Assembly: GCA_027886175.1 (NCBI GenBank)
Contig: JAJNNQ010000005.1
Location: 749,001-813,000, forward strand
Origin: Phylloscopus collybita
Taxonomy: Eukaryota; Chordata; Aves; Passeriformes; Phylloscopidae
DNA: 64,000 nt
Direction: 5' to 3'
Shown here: one piece after another, positions 1-12,500 of the stretch
Layout: each line of letters starts with the position of its first letter
Numbering within the stretch: the first letter of the stretch is position 1
The notes under the pieces: generated by a model
The model's database searches: none
What the model was told of the DNA's origin: nothing
What the model saw: the letters and a program-made list of their open reading frames with translations, nothing else
Translations under genes and position numbers: made by a program

Positions 1-1769
1 TCCTCTCCTCTCACGTAATTAAAACCTGCTGTCACCTTGATCTTTATTATATTTTTCCATGTCCTGGCAGGTCTCTCGAGCTCTGTGTGCTATTGATCCT
101 TGTTGTTTGAGCAAATTCAAGGTGTCAATGTGGCTCAGATGAACAAATGGCCCTTGTGTTTTGTATTTAAGGGTAAGGATGGAGGGAAAGCACCTGGCAG
201 AAGCAGCATGCTGAGAGTGCCAAGCAACAGGTGCACAAATGGCGGCAGGAAAGTGAGATCAAGTCATGGCTCACGAAAAGTTTCAAGCCCTGAGGTTAAT
301 TCCATGCAGGGTGATTCCAGAGGGATCCAAAACTAAGATGAAGTGCAGCTGAAGGGCTGGGATGGGAGAGCAGCTGGCCCAGGAGCTGGGGTGTGTGCGG
401 GGCTCCAGGCTGGGCCTGGCAGCTCCTCACTGCCCCATCCATCCCCTGAGACCATCCGTGACCTGAGAGCACCAGCAGCTCTGGGGCTGGCCTTGCTCCT
501 GCTGGAAATGATTGGCAGGGCATGAAAGCCAAGTGTCTGTGATGTGGGAGTGTTTTTTAAAATCGATTATCGGCTGCAAATCTGATTTTCAGTGAATTCT
601 GCTGCAAAAGGAAGCAAGGGAGACCGTCCCAAGAGGTGTTTTCTGGGCTGCCTTTTCCTAAAGAGTGGTGCAGGGTTTCCTGTCAATAGCTGTTATCTGC
701 TGCTGTTTCTCCTGACAAATGCCTTCTGAACAGCAAGTGGTCTTTAATTCAGCTCTGCTCAAATTTGCATTCCCTTAATGCAAAGCAGATGCTCTGATAT
801 CACCAGTGGCAAGGAGATAAGCTCAGTCCAGAGTTTTCTCAAGGAAATTAAAATGTTATGGAAGACAAAATGCCCAGACAGGAAAAATCCCACAACAGCC
901 CTAAAGCAATCAGGGAAAAAAATTATGTGGATATTTGGACTTTACATTTTAATGAGACTCTCTGGAACCCTTAAATCCATTTGCTTTTCCTTTTCTAGGC
1001 TTACAGAAGGGACAAGACAATGACTGTAAAAAGAAAATTTGGCATTAATATCAGTGAAGAAAAGGGTTATGTTCAGTATTAAATTCCTTCGCTGATACCT
1101 TCAGCGTATAGTGAATAAGTAGAAATAGATTTAAGAAACACTGTAAAATTAAACTTTATAAGATTACTTTTTTATGGAATATGCAGTAGCTGCCACACAG
1201 AATAAATGTATGTTTTTCATTATATTTTTATTATGCATTTAAAGCACATTAAGGAGCAAACAACCATCAAAGAAAAAGAAACTTATTAGATTTAGCAAGT
1301 AATCATATCAGTTTTATGTATGGTTATATTTTGTGAAAGAAGGGAAAGATGCATGTCAGGTGTCCTTTCAGGCTATTCAGTGAGCCATTTTTCTTTGGGA
1401 GAACAATATTAATGGCTGTTTGGCTCTCTTCCTGCTGTATTGCATGAGCATTTTGTCTTTTTTATTACAGCTCCTTATAAGTGTGCCATTACAGCTGGAG
1501 CAACCAGTAGAGCATCTGGAAAAATGGATTGCTTTGATTTTGGTGTCTAAATGGGCCTTGGTTTGTGTGTGAGCTTCTGAACTGTTTAAACATTTAGGGA
1601 AAGGTTTGTGTGTGGTGTTGAGGAGCTGCTGCACGTGCTCCTCCAGAACTGAACTCCGTGCTGTGATGGGAGGGACCTGCTGATAACCAGTGTTCAGTGA
1701 TCAAAACTGCTTTTGTCTTTCGGTTTCTCTTTGCTGGGTAATGTCATTTGTCATCCAGTCAGCCTTAGA
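1..1769. other. Single-copy non-coding DNA
   Basis: No gene is recognised here. The sequence is mixed, becoming strongly AT-rich at about 1060-1330, with no tandem repeat. Open frames stay below 90 codons and none is flanked by a convincing acceptor and donor pair. Confidence 0.6.
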
Positions 1770-2235
1770 TGTTCAGCTCTGGGTCCCTCCCACCCCAACC
1801 TCCCCTGAGCTCTCTCCTGGCTGTGCCCCAGCTGGCTGTGCCCCAGCTCAGCAGCCCCAGGTCACCCCTGCCTGCCCGGGGTTCCTGGGGCTCTGGGAGC
1901 CCAGGAGGTTCTCCAGGCTGTGTTTGTGAGCAGCCCCAGCTCCCTCAGCCTGTGCTGGGCAGGGAGCAGCTCCAGGGCCCTCAGCAGCTTCACCAGACAT
2001 TCCCTGGAGGGACCTGGCCCAGGTGTCCCAGCAGGGCTGCCACACCTGGCTGCTCTCGGTGGCCTTGGCTCCCTGTGCCTCAGACACAGAGGGGCAGAGG
2101 TGGCTGTCCTGCTCTGGGGACAGCAGGGTGACCTGCCAAGGGTGCCCAGCACCTCTGGGCTGCTTGGGCATTGCACTGGTGTGAGTTTGTGCCAGTGCTG
2201 GGAGGAATCTGGGGGTTTCTGGCTCGGGTAGAATT
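1770..2235 (-). mobile_element. GC-rich block with possible degenerate CR1 fragment
   Basis: This block is much more GC-rich than its flanks. Read on the minus strand near 1900-1960 it contains 'ctgagggagctggggctg' followed by 'cagcctggagaa', which resembles a well-known internal stretch just upstream of the CR1 3' untranslated tail. The rest of the block does not clearly match CR1, so the limits are guesses. It also holds a short direct duplication ('gctggctgtgccccagct') near 1820-1850. It could instead be unrelated GC-rich unique DNA. Confidence 0.3.
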
Positions 2236-5200
2236 GCCTTGGCTGGCCCTGGCAGTGCCATTGCAGGGAAGTTAATGTGGGTAATGAATGGGCACTTTAC
2301 CAGAGCTGCTGAAAGCCAAAAGGGCACTGCTTGTTTTCATGCTGAATCACCACAGTAAATTTAGCAATGAGACTTGACATTCTCTGTCTAATAAGAGCAA
2401 TTTTTATGCTCAAATTGTGACTCTCTTTATATAAAAGGAAAATAACATTAAGCAGTAGTGTATAGCTTTAGCAGTGTCACAGTTTCTATAAATGTCAAAG
2501 TACTTATTCATTCAGTTGACAAATGTCACTTCAGAAGCAAATTATTTTTCTTAGTGGCAACCTGATTTATGTGTAACACAGTCCATTTCTCAAAAAAGTG
2601 AATTTCTTTTCAAGAACTATTAATTAATATTCATTTCAATGAGCATTTTGAAGACTTCATATTTTCATAACACTTATTAGAGCAACATCTTTGAATTAAA
2701 TTTTTATGGAAGAACCTTGTACACAACTTTTTGGTTGTGTGTTAAACGTAGGTTTATTAATCCCTCCATCATTGCAGGAAAATTGAGTGTTCAGCAATAG
2801 TGATCTGGGGGCCCTGGAGGAGATGAAGCTCTGGTGCTCCAGGCAAGGATGCAGCTGAAAATTGCACCTTGAGCTGGGAGGAGGAAGAGCTTGGCACCCA
2901 GCAGGTGAAGGATGGGCTACCACGGTTGGCTGCTGACAGTTCTGCTGAGAACTCTGTGCTGGGCACCCCTGTGAAAGCCAGGTCAGGTTTTCATTGGTCT
3001 GACACAGAAATCCCCGTGCATCTCAAAGGATCTCTGAGTGGCACTACAAGGCTGCACAGCCCCTGGGGCCCCCTGCACGCTCTGGGCAGCATCTCATGTG
3101 CTGGGAGCCCAAATTCACCAGCAGGAAAGCAGCTGCAGCACTGCAGCAGCAAGTCAGGAACGCTTTCAAAACTTGAAGCGTGGCCCCAAAAGCTATAAGG
3201 AAAAAAAGTGAAAAAAATGTTAATGGGTACAGAACTTCTTCCTAAAGCACCAGTAAGGGCTTTTACTTTTTGTATTTGCTTGGAAAAATATCATCCAAAT
3301 GCAGCTTCTCCAGCAGGGTAAGGAACGGCTGCTTGCTGCAGCTGCAGCCGCTTTCGGAATGTCAGAATCTGATTTTGCTGAAGATTCAGCTGAATTTTTT
3401 CCTGACAAAGGTGAGCCTGGTTTGAGGCAGTGATATTTCATATGGTTTTGGACTGATGAAGAATTGGAAGTGGTTTTTTTTTCTGGATTTTCTGTGGTTC
3501 ATGTAGAATAACAAAGGCTGGTGTTTTATTTCCAAGTCAATGTGATCCTCCCATAGACGCTGTTTATTTAAGCATAATTTCACCTGAATACAGCCATTCT
3601 TTGGGAGGGCTCAGCCATCAACAGAGGCAGAAAACATGATTTAGGTTTATATAAATAATAGCTGGGGTTGATTTTCTGTTCTGGGAGGGGGGGGATAGTG
3701 CAGGTGTGTGCCTTTGTAGGAATACTAAAAGATTTAGTGAGTAATGGCTTTAAAATTTAACCTGTGCAGTCTGCTTCCTGAAAAGAAACTTCCTGCTGCT
3801 CCTGTTTGCTGTCCCTCTCAGGGAGGAGCTTGTGCTGTGTGGGATATTCTGCTGCTGCAGGTGACAGTGGCACCTGGCCACGGCAGTGACTGACTGGCAG
3901 TGTGTGTAGGTTGTTTCTCTTTTCTTTGGGTGGGGACCCCTGTCGCTATTTTCACATGCTAAGCATCTGTATTTTTAAACATCATTTTCTTTAATAATTT
4001 AAATTAATGTTCAGGCAATTACCAGGCTCTTCATGTACTTAGGGTACACACATAATTGTGTCATTTGGACAGTTAATTGCACTGTTTAATGATGTTACAT
4101 CAATTTCCTTATTAAGCATAATGAATCAAATGCAACTGCCATGCACACGGGGTTTTGAAGGAGCAGTTTCTCATTTGGAGGCTTTCACAGCAGGAGGAAA
4201 CCTGACAGAAGATGCTTGAGCTGTGCTGCAAGGTGCCTTCACACTGGCTGTGATCAAAGATGTAAACTGAGTTTTGAAAGAGAAAAGTATCTTCCATTCC
4301 AGGATTTTGGGGTTCAGCATCCATTTTAAACCTTATTTATTTAAATTTAGACCAAAGAGATGAACTGTACCAAGAAGAGGGTGGCAGCTCCTGCAGGGAA
4401 GCTCCTTCCAGCAGTCCCTGCTCCCTGTCCTGCTGCCATGGGACATGGCTGTGCCCAGGGAAAGTGGCTCTTGGGGCAGTGACAAATTCCACAGATTTCT
4501 CCCGGGCTGGTGACCAATTCCACCCCAGAGATGCACTCCTGGGCTGGGGCTGGGAGGTGCCAGGGACTGAGGGCTCAGCCAGGGAGTGCTTTGACTCTGG
4601 GGCTGTGGCACACCGTGTGGCTGGCTTTGGATCAGGGCTGACGGCTCTGTTCCCCAAGCTGTGCTGGGCAGTATTTCAGGAATTTAAAGACTCCCAACAG
4701 GTGGGAGCAAGGAGAAGAAAGACAAGAGCTGTGAGTGAGAACTGGGAGCTGAAACACTGCACAGAAACCAGGGGAAGCTGAGACACTGAGGGGAGAGTGA
4801 TCAGTAATGGTGAAAACAATGAGGAACTGAGAGGGAGAAGCTGCAGGAGTCAGGCATAGAAACCTCAAGGAAAGGAATGTTCCTCTATTATTCCCTTAGG
4901 TTTATTAGCAGTAACATTTGCAAAAGGTTAAGCTGAGTTGTGGAAATGAAGACTAACGGTGTTTGTGGTTGACTTGGAAAGGGAAGTGCCCTGATGAGGG
5001 ATCCGTGCCCCATTTTCCTTGGTTTGCTGTTTTTACACCGATGATGCATTGTTGTAACACTTACTAACGCCAGAAAACTTGATGATTCTCTCCTACCTGG
5101 GGAGAACTTCTCTTTTTGCAGGGATGCTAGTATTGGTTGTTTCCCCAAATCCCTCCCAGAATGAATTTTTGCTCAGTTATGGCAGTCTGGGGATGCACAC

Positions 5201-8200
5201 AAAGGTGCCCTGGTGTGAGAGCTGCTTGGGGACCCTCAGGGCCCTGCAGGGAGAGCCCCAGGCGCTGCTGAACCCGGCTGGAACCGGGGCAGGCACCTTT
5301 CCCAAGCCTTGCCTGTGCCCCAGGCAGGGGAAGGGCTTTGTCCTGCCCCTGGTGGGCAAAGAGCCCCTTTTGCTCAGCGAGGAAATTCATATTTTGTCAT
5401 TCTAAAGCTTATTTAGAATCACAGACTGCTTTGACCTTATAAATCATCCCCCCCAAGGCCCGTATGGGTGGAAGGCATCGATCACATCCATTCTCCTCGG
5501 GATGCTATTTTAAACTCTCTTTTCTAAAGCTGAGTCAAAGGGTTCATTTCCAGTCATTCACTCTCTCCCACGGAGCCGGGGGTGTTCCTTGGGGCTGGCA
5601 GGGCCGTGCCTGGCTGCATGCGGCCAGGGTGGGAGCAGCGCTTTTCTCCCGAGGCAGCAGCCTGCCGCTCCGTGGGCAGGGGGAGGAAGCCGGCAGGATG
5701 AATAATGCCCCGGCACGATGATCTCACTGTCTCCGGGCTCTTGGAATCCCAGGATGAATGAACCGGCTGTGCCTAAAAGGCACCGAGTGCTGCTCCAGGC
5801 TGTGCCCTGCCTGCCCCGGGGGTGGCACCTCCCGGCACGGGGACACTTCCAAGGCTGGCATTTCTTTGGTTTGAGCTTGACAGAGCATGCTGGAGAGCTG
5901 TCGCTCTGTGAGTGAGTGCTAAAAAAAGGCCTCCCTGTGGCTGTGGGGGACACAGGAACGAGGCAGAGAGTGCATTCTGAAGGCTGCGTGATCTCTCTAT
6001 GCAAGGAGAGACCCCGGGTTATTTTTCTAATTCTTATTACACTTTCTCAGATGTGCCCACCTCAGAGGTGGGACCCTTGGGAACCATTGGTCCGTTCCAG
6101 AGACTACTACAAAAGTCCCTCCTCTGGGAACAGATGTGGAAAACACACAAGAGTTTACATTGCATGTCCTCGTGTATCAAGACCGTGCCTGGCAATGGAA
6201 TTCCCAAAACCAAAACATGCAGGCACGAGCATGGCAACACCTCCCCTTCCAAAGCCTCCGTGCATCGATGGCTCCCGAGTGTGAAGGGGTTATACAGTGT
6301 GATGTGTTTTAGGGTGAGGAAGCTAATCCTGTCACCTAGGCTAAGCTTCTGTTCCAGACCTGTTGTGTGCTTAAACCAGCCGTTCTCTGGGTTTTGGGGG
6401 TGGAAAAGGTTGAAATTATTCATCTGAAGATAGAATCTACAGACACTCCCACCCCCCCCCATGCACCTGGGGCCCTGTGCACAGAATGCTGAAGGATTTT
6501 GGTGCTGTTTTATGCCCTCTAATGAGGGCAACAAAGCAGAAGGAGAAGGGAGCATTCTGTGTTGCTTTTAGAAGCCAAAATATGAATGAATTTTCTTCGA
6601 CCTTAGGATCAGTGTGCAAAGCAGTTACCAGAGGCTTCCATGCAATATTATAGACACAAACAGATTTGACAGGGTTTTCTTTTCCCTGTGGAATTTCTAG
6701 TAAATAGAGATAAATCATCTCATCTGTTTTCTGTTTATTAGCTGGGACTGTATCAAATTAAGTGCCTCCAGTATTGCTGTGAGACGGAGAAATAATCACT
6801 GCCCTCTGTTTAATCATTGCTCTGCCAACACGAGCTCACAGGCAGTGGGACTCGAGGAATTTGCTGGCCCATGTGTGTGCATGTGCAGAGGTGCTGCTCA
6901 CAGAACGGCTCAGAAATACCTGCCAGAAGCTCTTTGATTTCTCTTGCTGCTTTTATTCCTCCTCCTGGTACTTCCTGTCTCTCACCTACAGCTTTGATAC
7001 CCCCTCCTTGTGACCAGACAAATTTGCTGCAACGCAATCATTGATGACCAGCTGAATGTTTTCTGTGCAGAGAACCTTCTTCTGAAACAAAGGATGGGTT
7101 TTGGTGTAGGTGAAGCTTTGGAGCTGGGGCCCAGGTTGGAGTGCAGCTCAGGAGACTGTCTTGGCAGCTTGATCATCCTCATGGTGCTAATTGTATCTCC
7201 TTGGTGGAGCACCTTTCCCTACCTTCCACAAGCCATATGTGTTCAGCAGCTCAGCTAGACAGCAGTTTTGGAGTCAACAAACAGAATTCTCTGCAGTATG
7301 GGACGCTGGCAGTGAACTCCTTGGGCATTGCAGTGCTGATAATGAGAGTTTGCTGCTAAGTGCCTTCTGGAAACAATAGAAACCAAACTCTTTGTGGAAT
7401 CGGGGGTCTAAATGAAACCTGATGCTTTAGGGGGAGGTCCCATTGACGAAGGTGCCATCACTGCAAAGGCTGGCTAGATTATCATAATATCTGGGTTTTT
7501 TTTTTCTGTGATTCACTGCAGAGCTCCAGAAAGAAGTGAGTTTAAATGAGGCAGAGGCTGTGGTGTGGCAGCCCAGTGTGGGAACACACACAGTTACACA
7601 CTCATTAATCCCCAGGGCTCCTGCTGCCTTGAAAGGCTCAGGGAGTTGATATTGCCAGTAAAACATTCCACAGCCTGCTCCTTTACAGTTACAACTGCTA
7701 TTAAATATTGCACATGCAGCATTTAAATCAGCTGCTCATTGTTTCCTCTGTTTGGGTGCAGATTTGTGGTAACAGGGTGGTAATTAAATATTTGTTCTGT
7801 GCCCTGGGAAGAGAACAGAACAAAAGCATCTGTTGCAAGAGGGAGGTTTATACCAGCTAATAACAAAAACTCTAAGGGGGAGGAGAGTTGTATACTGCAA
7901 TAAATAGTCACTGGATTTTGTAGGATCTCTATACATTCCTCTCAATAGCGTTTTGGGGGAGGGAACACGTTGTGCTGGCACACCTTTATTGCTGATTCTG
8001 CATTGTGTCAGTGGCATGGACTGGGGAAATATTTTAGACTATTTTTTTATGATCCTAGGACAATTTTGTGCATATAAGCCCATCAGAAATTCTTGTAGGC
8101 AGTGACTTAATGTTTGGTGATCACAGTTTTAATCCTGATCACAATAAATAAGGATCCAGAGTGATTCCTGTACATGTGCTCTGTTTAAATAAAATGTTCT

Positions 8201-8587
8201 TGTGGTGTTGACTTGTTTTACCTGAATCCATTCGATACTTGTGTTGTTACTGATATTGGATTTTTTGTCTGTATGTTTTGTCAGCTACTGAAATGTGATT
8301 TAGAAATCCAATAACACTAATGTGCTGCAGAAGTATGGCTTTATTCACTGACCAGGAGTAACCACCAGAAGTATTGCTTTAGTTTTAAAGCTGACCTTTT
8401 CTGTTATTTAGCAGAAAATCCACAATTGCAAAAGGAAACAGACCTTTTCTTTTGTGGACAGGATATATTCCTTCAGGCTAGAAAAGACTGGGGGGGCTGG
8501 GCTGCTTTCCCTGTGCTAATCCAACAGGAATAAGGACATTTTTGATTAATAACTTATGACAGTGCCAACATGGGTCAAAATTAACCC
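2236..8587. other. Long single-copy non-coding stretch
   Basis: No exon or RNA gene is supported. The stretch contains only short homopolymers: T9 at 3474-3482, G8 at 3687-3694, C9 at 6452-6460 and T10 at 7496-7505. Positions 5413-5460 faintly resemble the start of a minus-strand CR1 tail ('agaatcacagactg') but the match is too short to call. A GC-rich part at 5560-5840 is described separately. Confidence 0.55.
5560..5840. promoter_or_regulatory. Weak CpG-enriched block
   Basis: CpGs are more frequent here than in the surrounding several kilobases (for example gccggg, atgcggcc, cccgagg, gccgctccg, ggcacgatg). No TATA box, start codon context or exon structure supports a promoter. It may simply be a short CpG-preserving or regulatory segment. 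Confidence 0.2.
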
Positions 8588-8757
8588 CAGAATGATGGAA
8601 TGGGTTTGGTTGGAAGAGACTCCAGAGCCCATCCAGTGCCACCTGGGCAGGGGCACTCTCACCATCCCAGGGTGTTCCAAGCCCCATCCATCCAGGCCTT
8701 GGACACTTCCAGGGACCCAGGGGCATCTGGTGGAGTTTTCTCCCAGCAACTTTTCCA
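8588..8757 (-). mobile_element. CR1 LINE 3'-end fragment
   Basis: The plus strand reads 'gaatgatggaatgggtttgg' then 'ttggaagagactcc' and later 'cacttccagggacccagggg'. This is the reverse complement of the CR1 3' tail, whose sense strand ends in ccaaccca and an attctatg-type repeat. CR1 copies are normally 5'-truncated, and this one keeps only about 170 bp. It has diverged by many substitutions, so it is an old, dead copy. Confidence 0.85.
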
Positions 8758-9377
8758 CAAGTGTGGACAGCAATTAATGCTGGCCCTTGAGACTAGAGGT
8801 TTTCTTGCCAGTGCTTCCATTTTGGGCTGGTTATTCTGGGATTCAGTGCACAGCTTTGTGCTGTTCTATAAAATTGTAAATGAAATCTGTGAAGAAAAAA
8901 TATGGATCCCTTTCTAAGAGTTTTATAAGAAGAGATGTGCCTCTATTCTCTGTTCTGAAAAAGGTCTTTTAAATCAGGTATAGCTTTATAACCACTGGGC
9001 AACTCCTTGAAATCATCCTATAATGTTTAATAAAAACCCAACATGTCAAGGAAATTATGCAAAAGAATGCAAAGTACTCTAAAAGAGAGCGTCCCTTCTT
9101 CTGCTAAATCCAGTATTGAGAACTTCCAAGTTCTCTATAAAAATGTGCTGACGTTCTTTTATAAATATCATGTACCACTTGATAAATATTTTATGAAAAA
9201 TATTAACACTTTGCTTCAGAGGAAAGCTTTTGAGGCTTTTAGGCACATCAGGATTGCTTTTTCCAATCCTCCTACACTGCATCATTTTCCCCACTGGTTT
9301 TGTCCTCATGCAGAGTGCTTCTGAGGAAACAGGTACCTTGAAATCTCTCAATGAAATCAGCTGAAGCTGAGGACAGC
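8758..9377. other. Non-coding spacer between two CR1 fragments
   Basis: AT-rich unique DNA. A 93-codon open frame at 9043-9324 has no splice or family signature and is taken as chance. Nothing else is seen. Confidence 0.5.
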
Positions 9378-9557
9378 ATCACAAAATCGTTAAGGTTGGA
9401 AAAGATCTTTGAAGTCACCAGGTCCAACCATCAACCCAGCACCATGTTCACCACTAAACTGTCCCCAGTGCCACAGGCACAGGTTTTTAATGCTCCCAGG
9501 GATGGAGGCTCCTCCTCTGCCCTGAGCAGCCCCTTCCAGTGCTGCCATCAGAAGCTG
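9378..9557 (-). mobile_element. CR1 LINE 3'-end fragment, second subfamily
   Basis: The plus strand starts 'atcacaaaatcgttaaggtt' and continues 'ggaaaagatctttgaagtca' and 'ggtccaaccatcaacccagc'. This is the reverse complement of the CR1 tail variant that ends '...ttggactcgatgatctt aaaggtcttttccaacc'. It differs from the copy about 800 bp upstream and so represents another CR1 subfamily. It is 5'-truncated and non-coding. Confidence 0.88.
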
Positions 9558-12500
9558 TAACCACGAAGAACAACTCTGAATCTCTTTTTTTCATCTGGAA
9601 GGCTTGGAACCACGGCTAGTCTGTGAAATGTCCCCAGTTAATTGCTGCAGCAGTGTGACCCTGGGGGGATGAGCTGCTCTGGCAGGTGCTTGTGATCTCC
9701 ATTTCTTGCTGTGTTTGGAATACACTTGCTGGGCCTTGTTTGATTGCTGGCTGTTGATGGGGAAGTAAAAGGTCTGTGGTCTCCGAAGTGGCTGCACTGG
9801 TTGGCTTCAGGCACTGAACTGTCAGGCAGTGATGAGCAATAAAGGCTGAAAAACTTTACATCGCTCTGCAAAGCCCTGGTGTATTAATGACAGCCAGACT
9901 CTCTGCAGCAGAGTGCTCTTTGTGATGGTGCTAACCACCACGAGGAAGGAGAACATTGATTCCTTGCATCGATTGCACTGAGTCACTGAAGCATTTTGTG
10001 CCCCCAGATATGAGTGTGTTGGTGGGTTGGTGGCATTTCCCTCCGTGATCCCAGCAGCCACTTCAGCAGCTGAGTTTTGCTCTCCCCTCCCTCAGTGTGT
10101 GGGGCTGTCAGGTGTGTCAGGAGCAGAGGTGCTGAGCAGAAGCACCACGTTCCAGTGCTCAGGAACCAGGGCTGGGCACCTTCAGCAGGGCTGGGATTTT
10201 GGGGGGTTGGCACACTCTGTGTATGATTCCTGCTTCCCTCATCACTCTCCCCAGAGCTGTGCTTCATGATTCTCCTTTGGATGCCTTGCACTGCCTAACT
10301 TTTATCTTGAGGGGTTTTTGCCTTTCTTTTCTTTCTTGGGTGAATAATTGAAGGAAGAACAGCTGAGTCTGTGATCCCACAGCCCCATGAAGGAGCCTGT
10401 GCGGGCACAGCACTGAGCTGGGGTTAGGTGTCTAACTCGGAGCAATGGGAAGGAAATCAGGCCTTCCATGTAGGATTTATCCTGTGCTGTCACTTCCCCC
10501 TCCCTCCGAGTGCCTACTCCTGGTTGCTTCAATTTCCCCATTATCTGCTCCCCCGTACATTTCTGCTTGCTGTGAGGTCTGTAAGCTCTAAACATCCTTC
10601 AGGGTCACAAATTCCTCTCCTCAGCTGGATGCTGGAAATTCTCCTCTTCTCCAAGCTCAGCTCACCATCTGACACGGATGTGGGCTTGCCCTGAGCGGGG
10701 TGGAGGATCAGCCACCCCCCAGTAAAAGCTGTGTTCCCTCACAGCCTTACCCTGAGGGGGGCTGGTGGAGCCCAGGCTGTGGTGCTGCTCACCCCAACCA
10801 CCTCTGGCCCTGGGGGTGCTTTGGAGAGACCCCAGGAGCAGCCTCTGGCTCTCAGTGTGGGCACAGAACCCTGCCAGCAGCAGCTGCTCCCCTCGGTGCC
10901 CAGGTACAGCCTTGGCAGGTGAGACTGTGGTGCCCACCCTTCCGTGACCAGGCAGGTTTGGGTCTGTTTGGGGCACCTGGTAAAGGGTGCTGGTTTATGG
11001 GTCCCCTTATAAAATGCAGACACAGGCAGGTCTCCTGTCTCTGTCCCTCCCAGGGCACAGGGAAAGCCGTGGAGGGGGTAACAGGAGTGCCACCCAGCCC
11101 GGGGTGATGCCAGGCAGTGCCCGGGGGCTGCAGGAGCTGTCCCTGTGCTGCAGGGACAGCGCACAGTAATCGGCTGCAGACGAGAACAGAGCTGCCTGCA
11201 GACGAGGCAGTGCTATCCAACCAGCCGTGTCAATAGCTTTGTGTTACACTCCGATTGCCAGGGGAAAACAATGGCAGCTCCTTCGGCTGCTCATGTTCTG
11301 TTGATGTTCCTTCTGAGCCGAAATGGCACATTACTCTGAGTGTGTATTTGTGTACATACCTGTACCTGCTAAAGCTCAGCATTTTCTTAAGAGCTTGGCC
11401 TTTTTTTGTTGTAAAGTTTGACAATGTAACCTTGCTAATTTGAACATAAATGGATTTTTTTTTTTTTTTTTGATGAATAAACTTAGTTTACTTCACTGGG
11501 AGTCCCTAACACACAGCCCCACTTGGACAGGGTGTTGTCTCCTCTTTTTTCCTCCCCTTGCCTTTTCCCCCTTCCCACACTTCCATCCCACCCCAAAAGG
11601 CAAAGCCCAACCACCCCTCCTTCATTTGAGAGTTTCTCATCTCCCTGGCTGCTGCTCTGTAGGAGAACTTGTTCCTGACACGTTCCTGCTGCTCATAATG
11701 AGCTTTCACTCAAGGGGCTGATCAATAGCAGAGCCCAGCAGGTCTGTCTCCAGTGCTTGTTTTCTCTATCTTGAATCTGCCAAGAGAGATTAGACCATTG
11801 CCAAGGTCACTCAATAGGCTGTGAGTGAAGGAAAAGATATCTGGCTGACTTTTTTAGGACAGACTGCAAAAAGGCAAGAGTGGAGCTAAAACCGAGCGTA
11901 CAATGACAGATTAAATCTGCATCAAGGTCGCAGAGGGGCTGCTTAAGAGAACTTTGGACACAAGATACACATCCCCTGTCAGGGGCAGGTTGTTGCTCTG
12001 CCTGCTGAGGCAAAGGGCTTTGGCAGGACTCGTATGGGAGGAACAAACCAGAGGTTCAGGAGCTGAGGGACAGGGAGCCCGGGTGCCAGCGTGCTGAAAT
12101 GAAGGAGGGAGGGACATGCTTCTGTGGTGGCAGAGATGGGGCTGTGGCAGTCAGGGGACTGAGAGCAGCCCTGTGCTCGTGGCATCCTCCTGCTGACACA
12201 GTGGGACTGGGAGTGCTGCTCAGGAGCTGAGCTGCTCCCGAGCTGTGAACTGGGCTCCTGTGGAGCTGAGGTGCAGCTGCTCCTCAGAAATGAAGAAATA
12301 TTATAAAAAAGCACGAGCCGCTGAAAGTATTTTTTCCTATTGACAAGGAGTGAGATGACAGAGGGAAGGTTTTAGGAAGAGGCAATATATTTTATGGGTC
12401 TGACTGCTGGAACAGGGACAGCAGACTTCAGGGCTTGTGTGTCTGAGAGCTTGTCCCGCTTGTTTTTCCCCCCAGGTTCCAGCAGTTGATCTAATAAAAT

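Noticed and set aside
5413..5460. CR1 tail remnant (agaatcacagactg...)
   Set aside because: Too short and too diverged to separate from chance.
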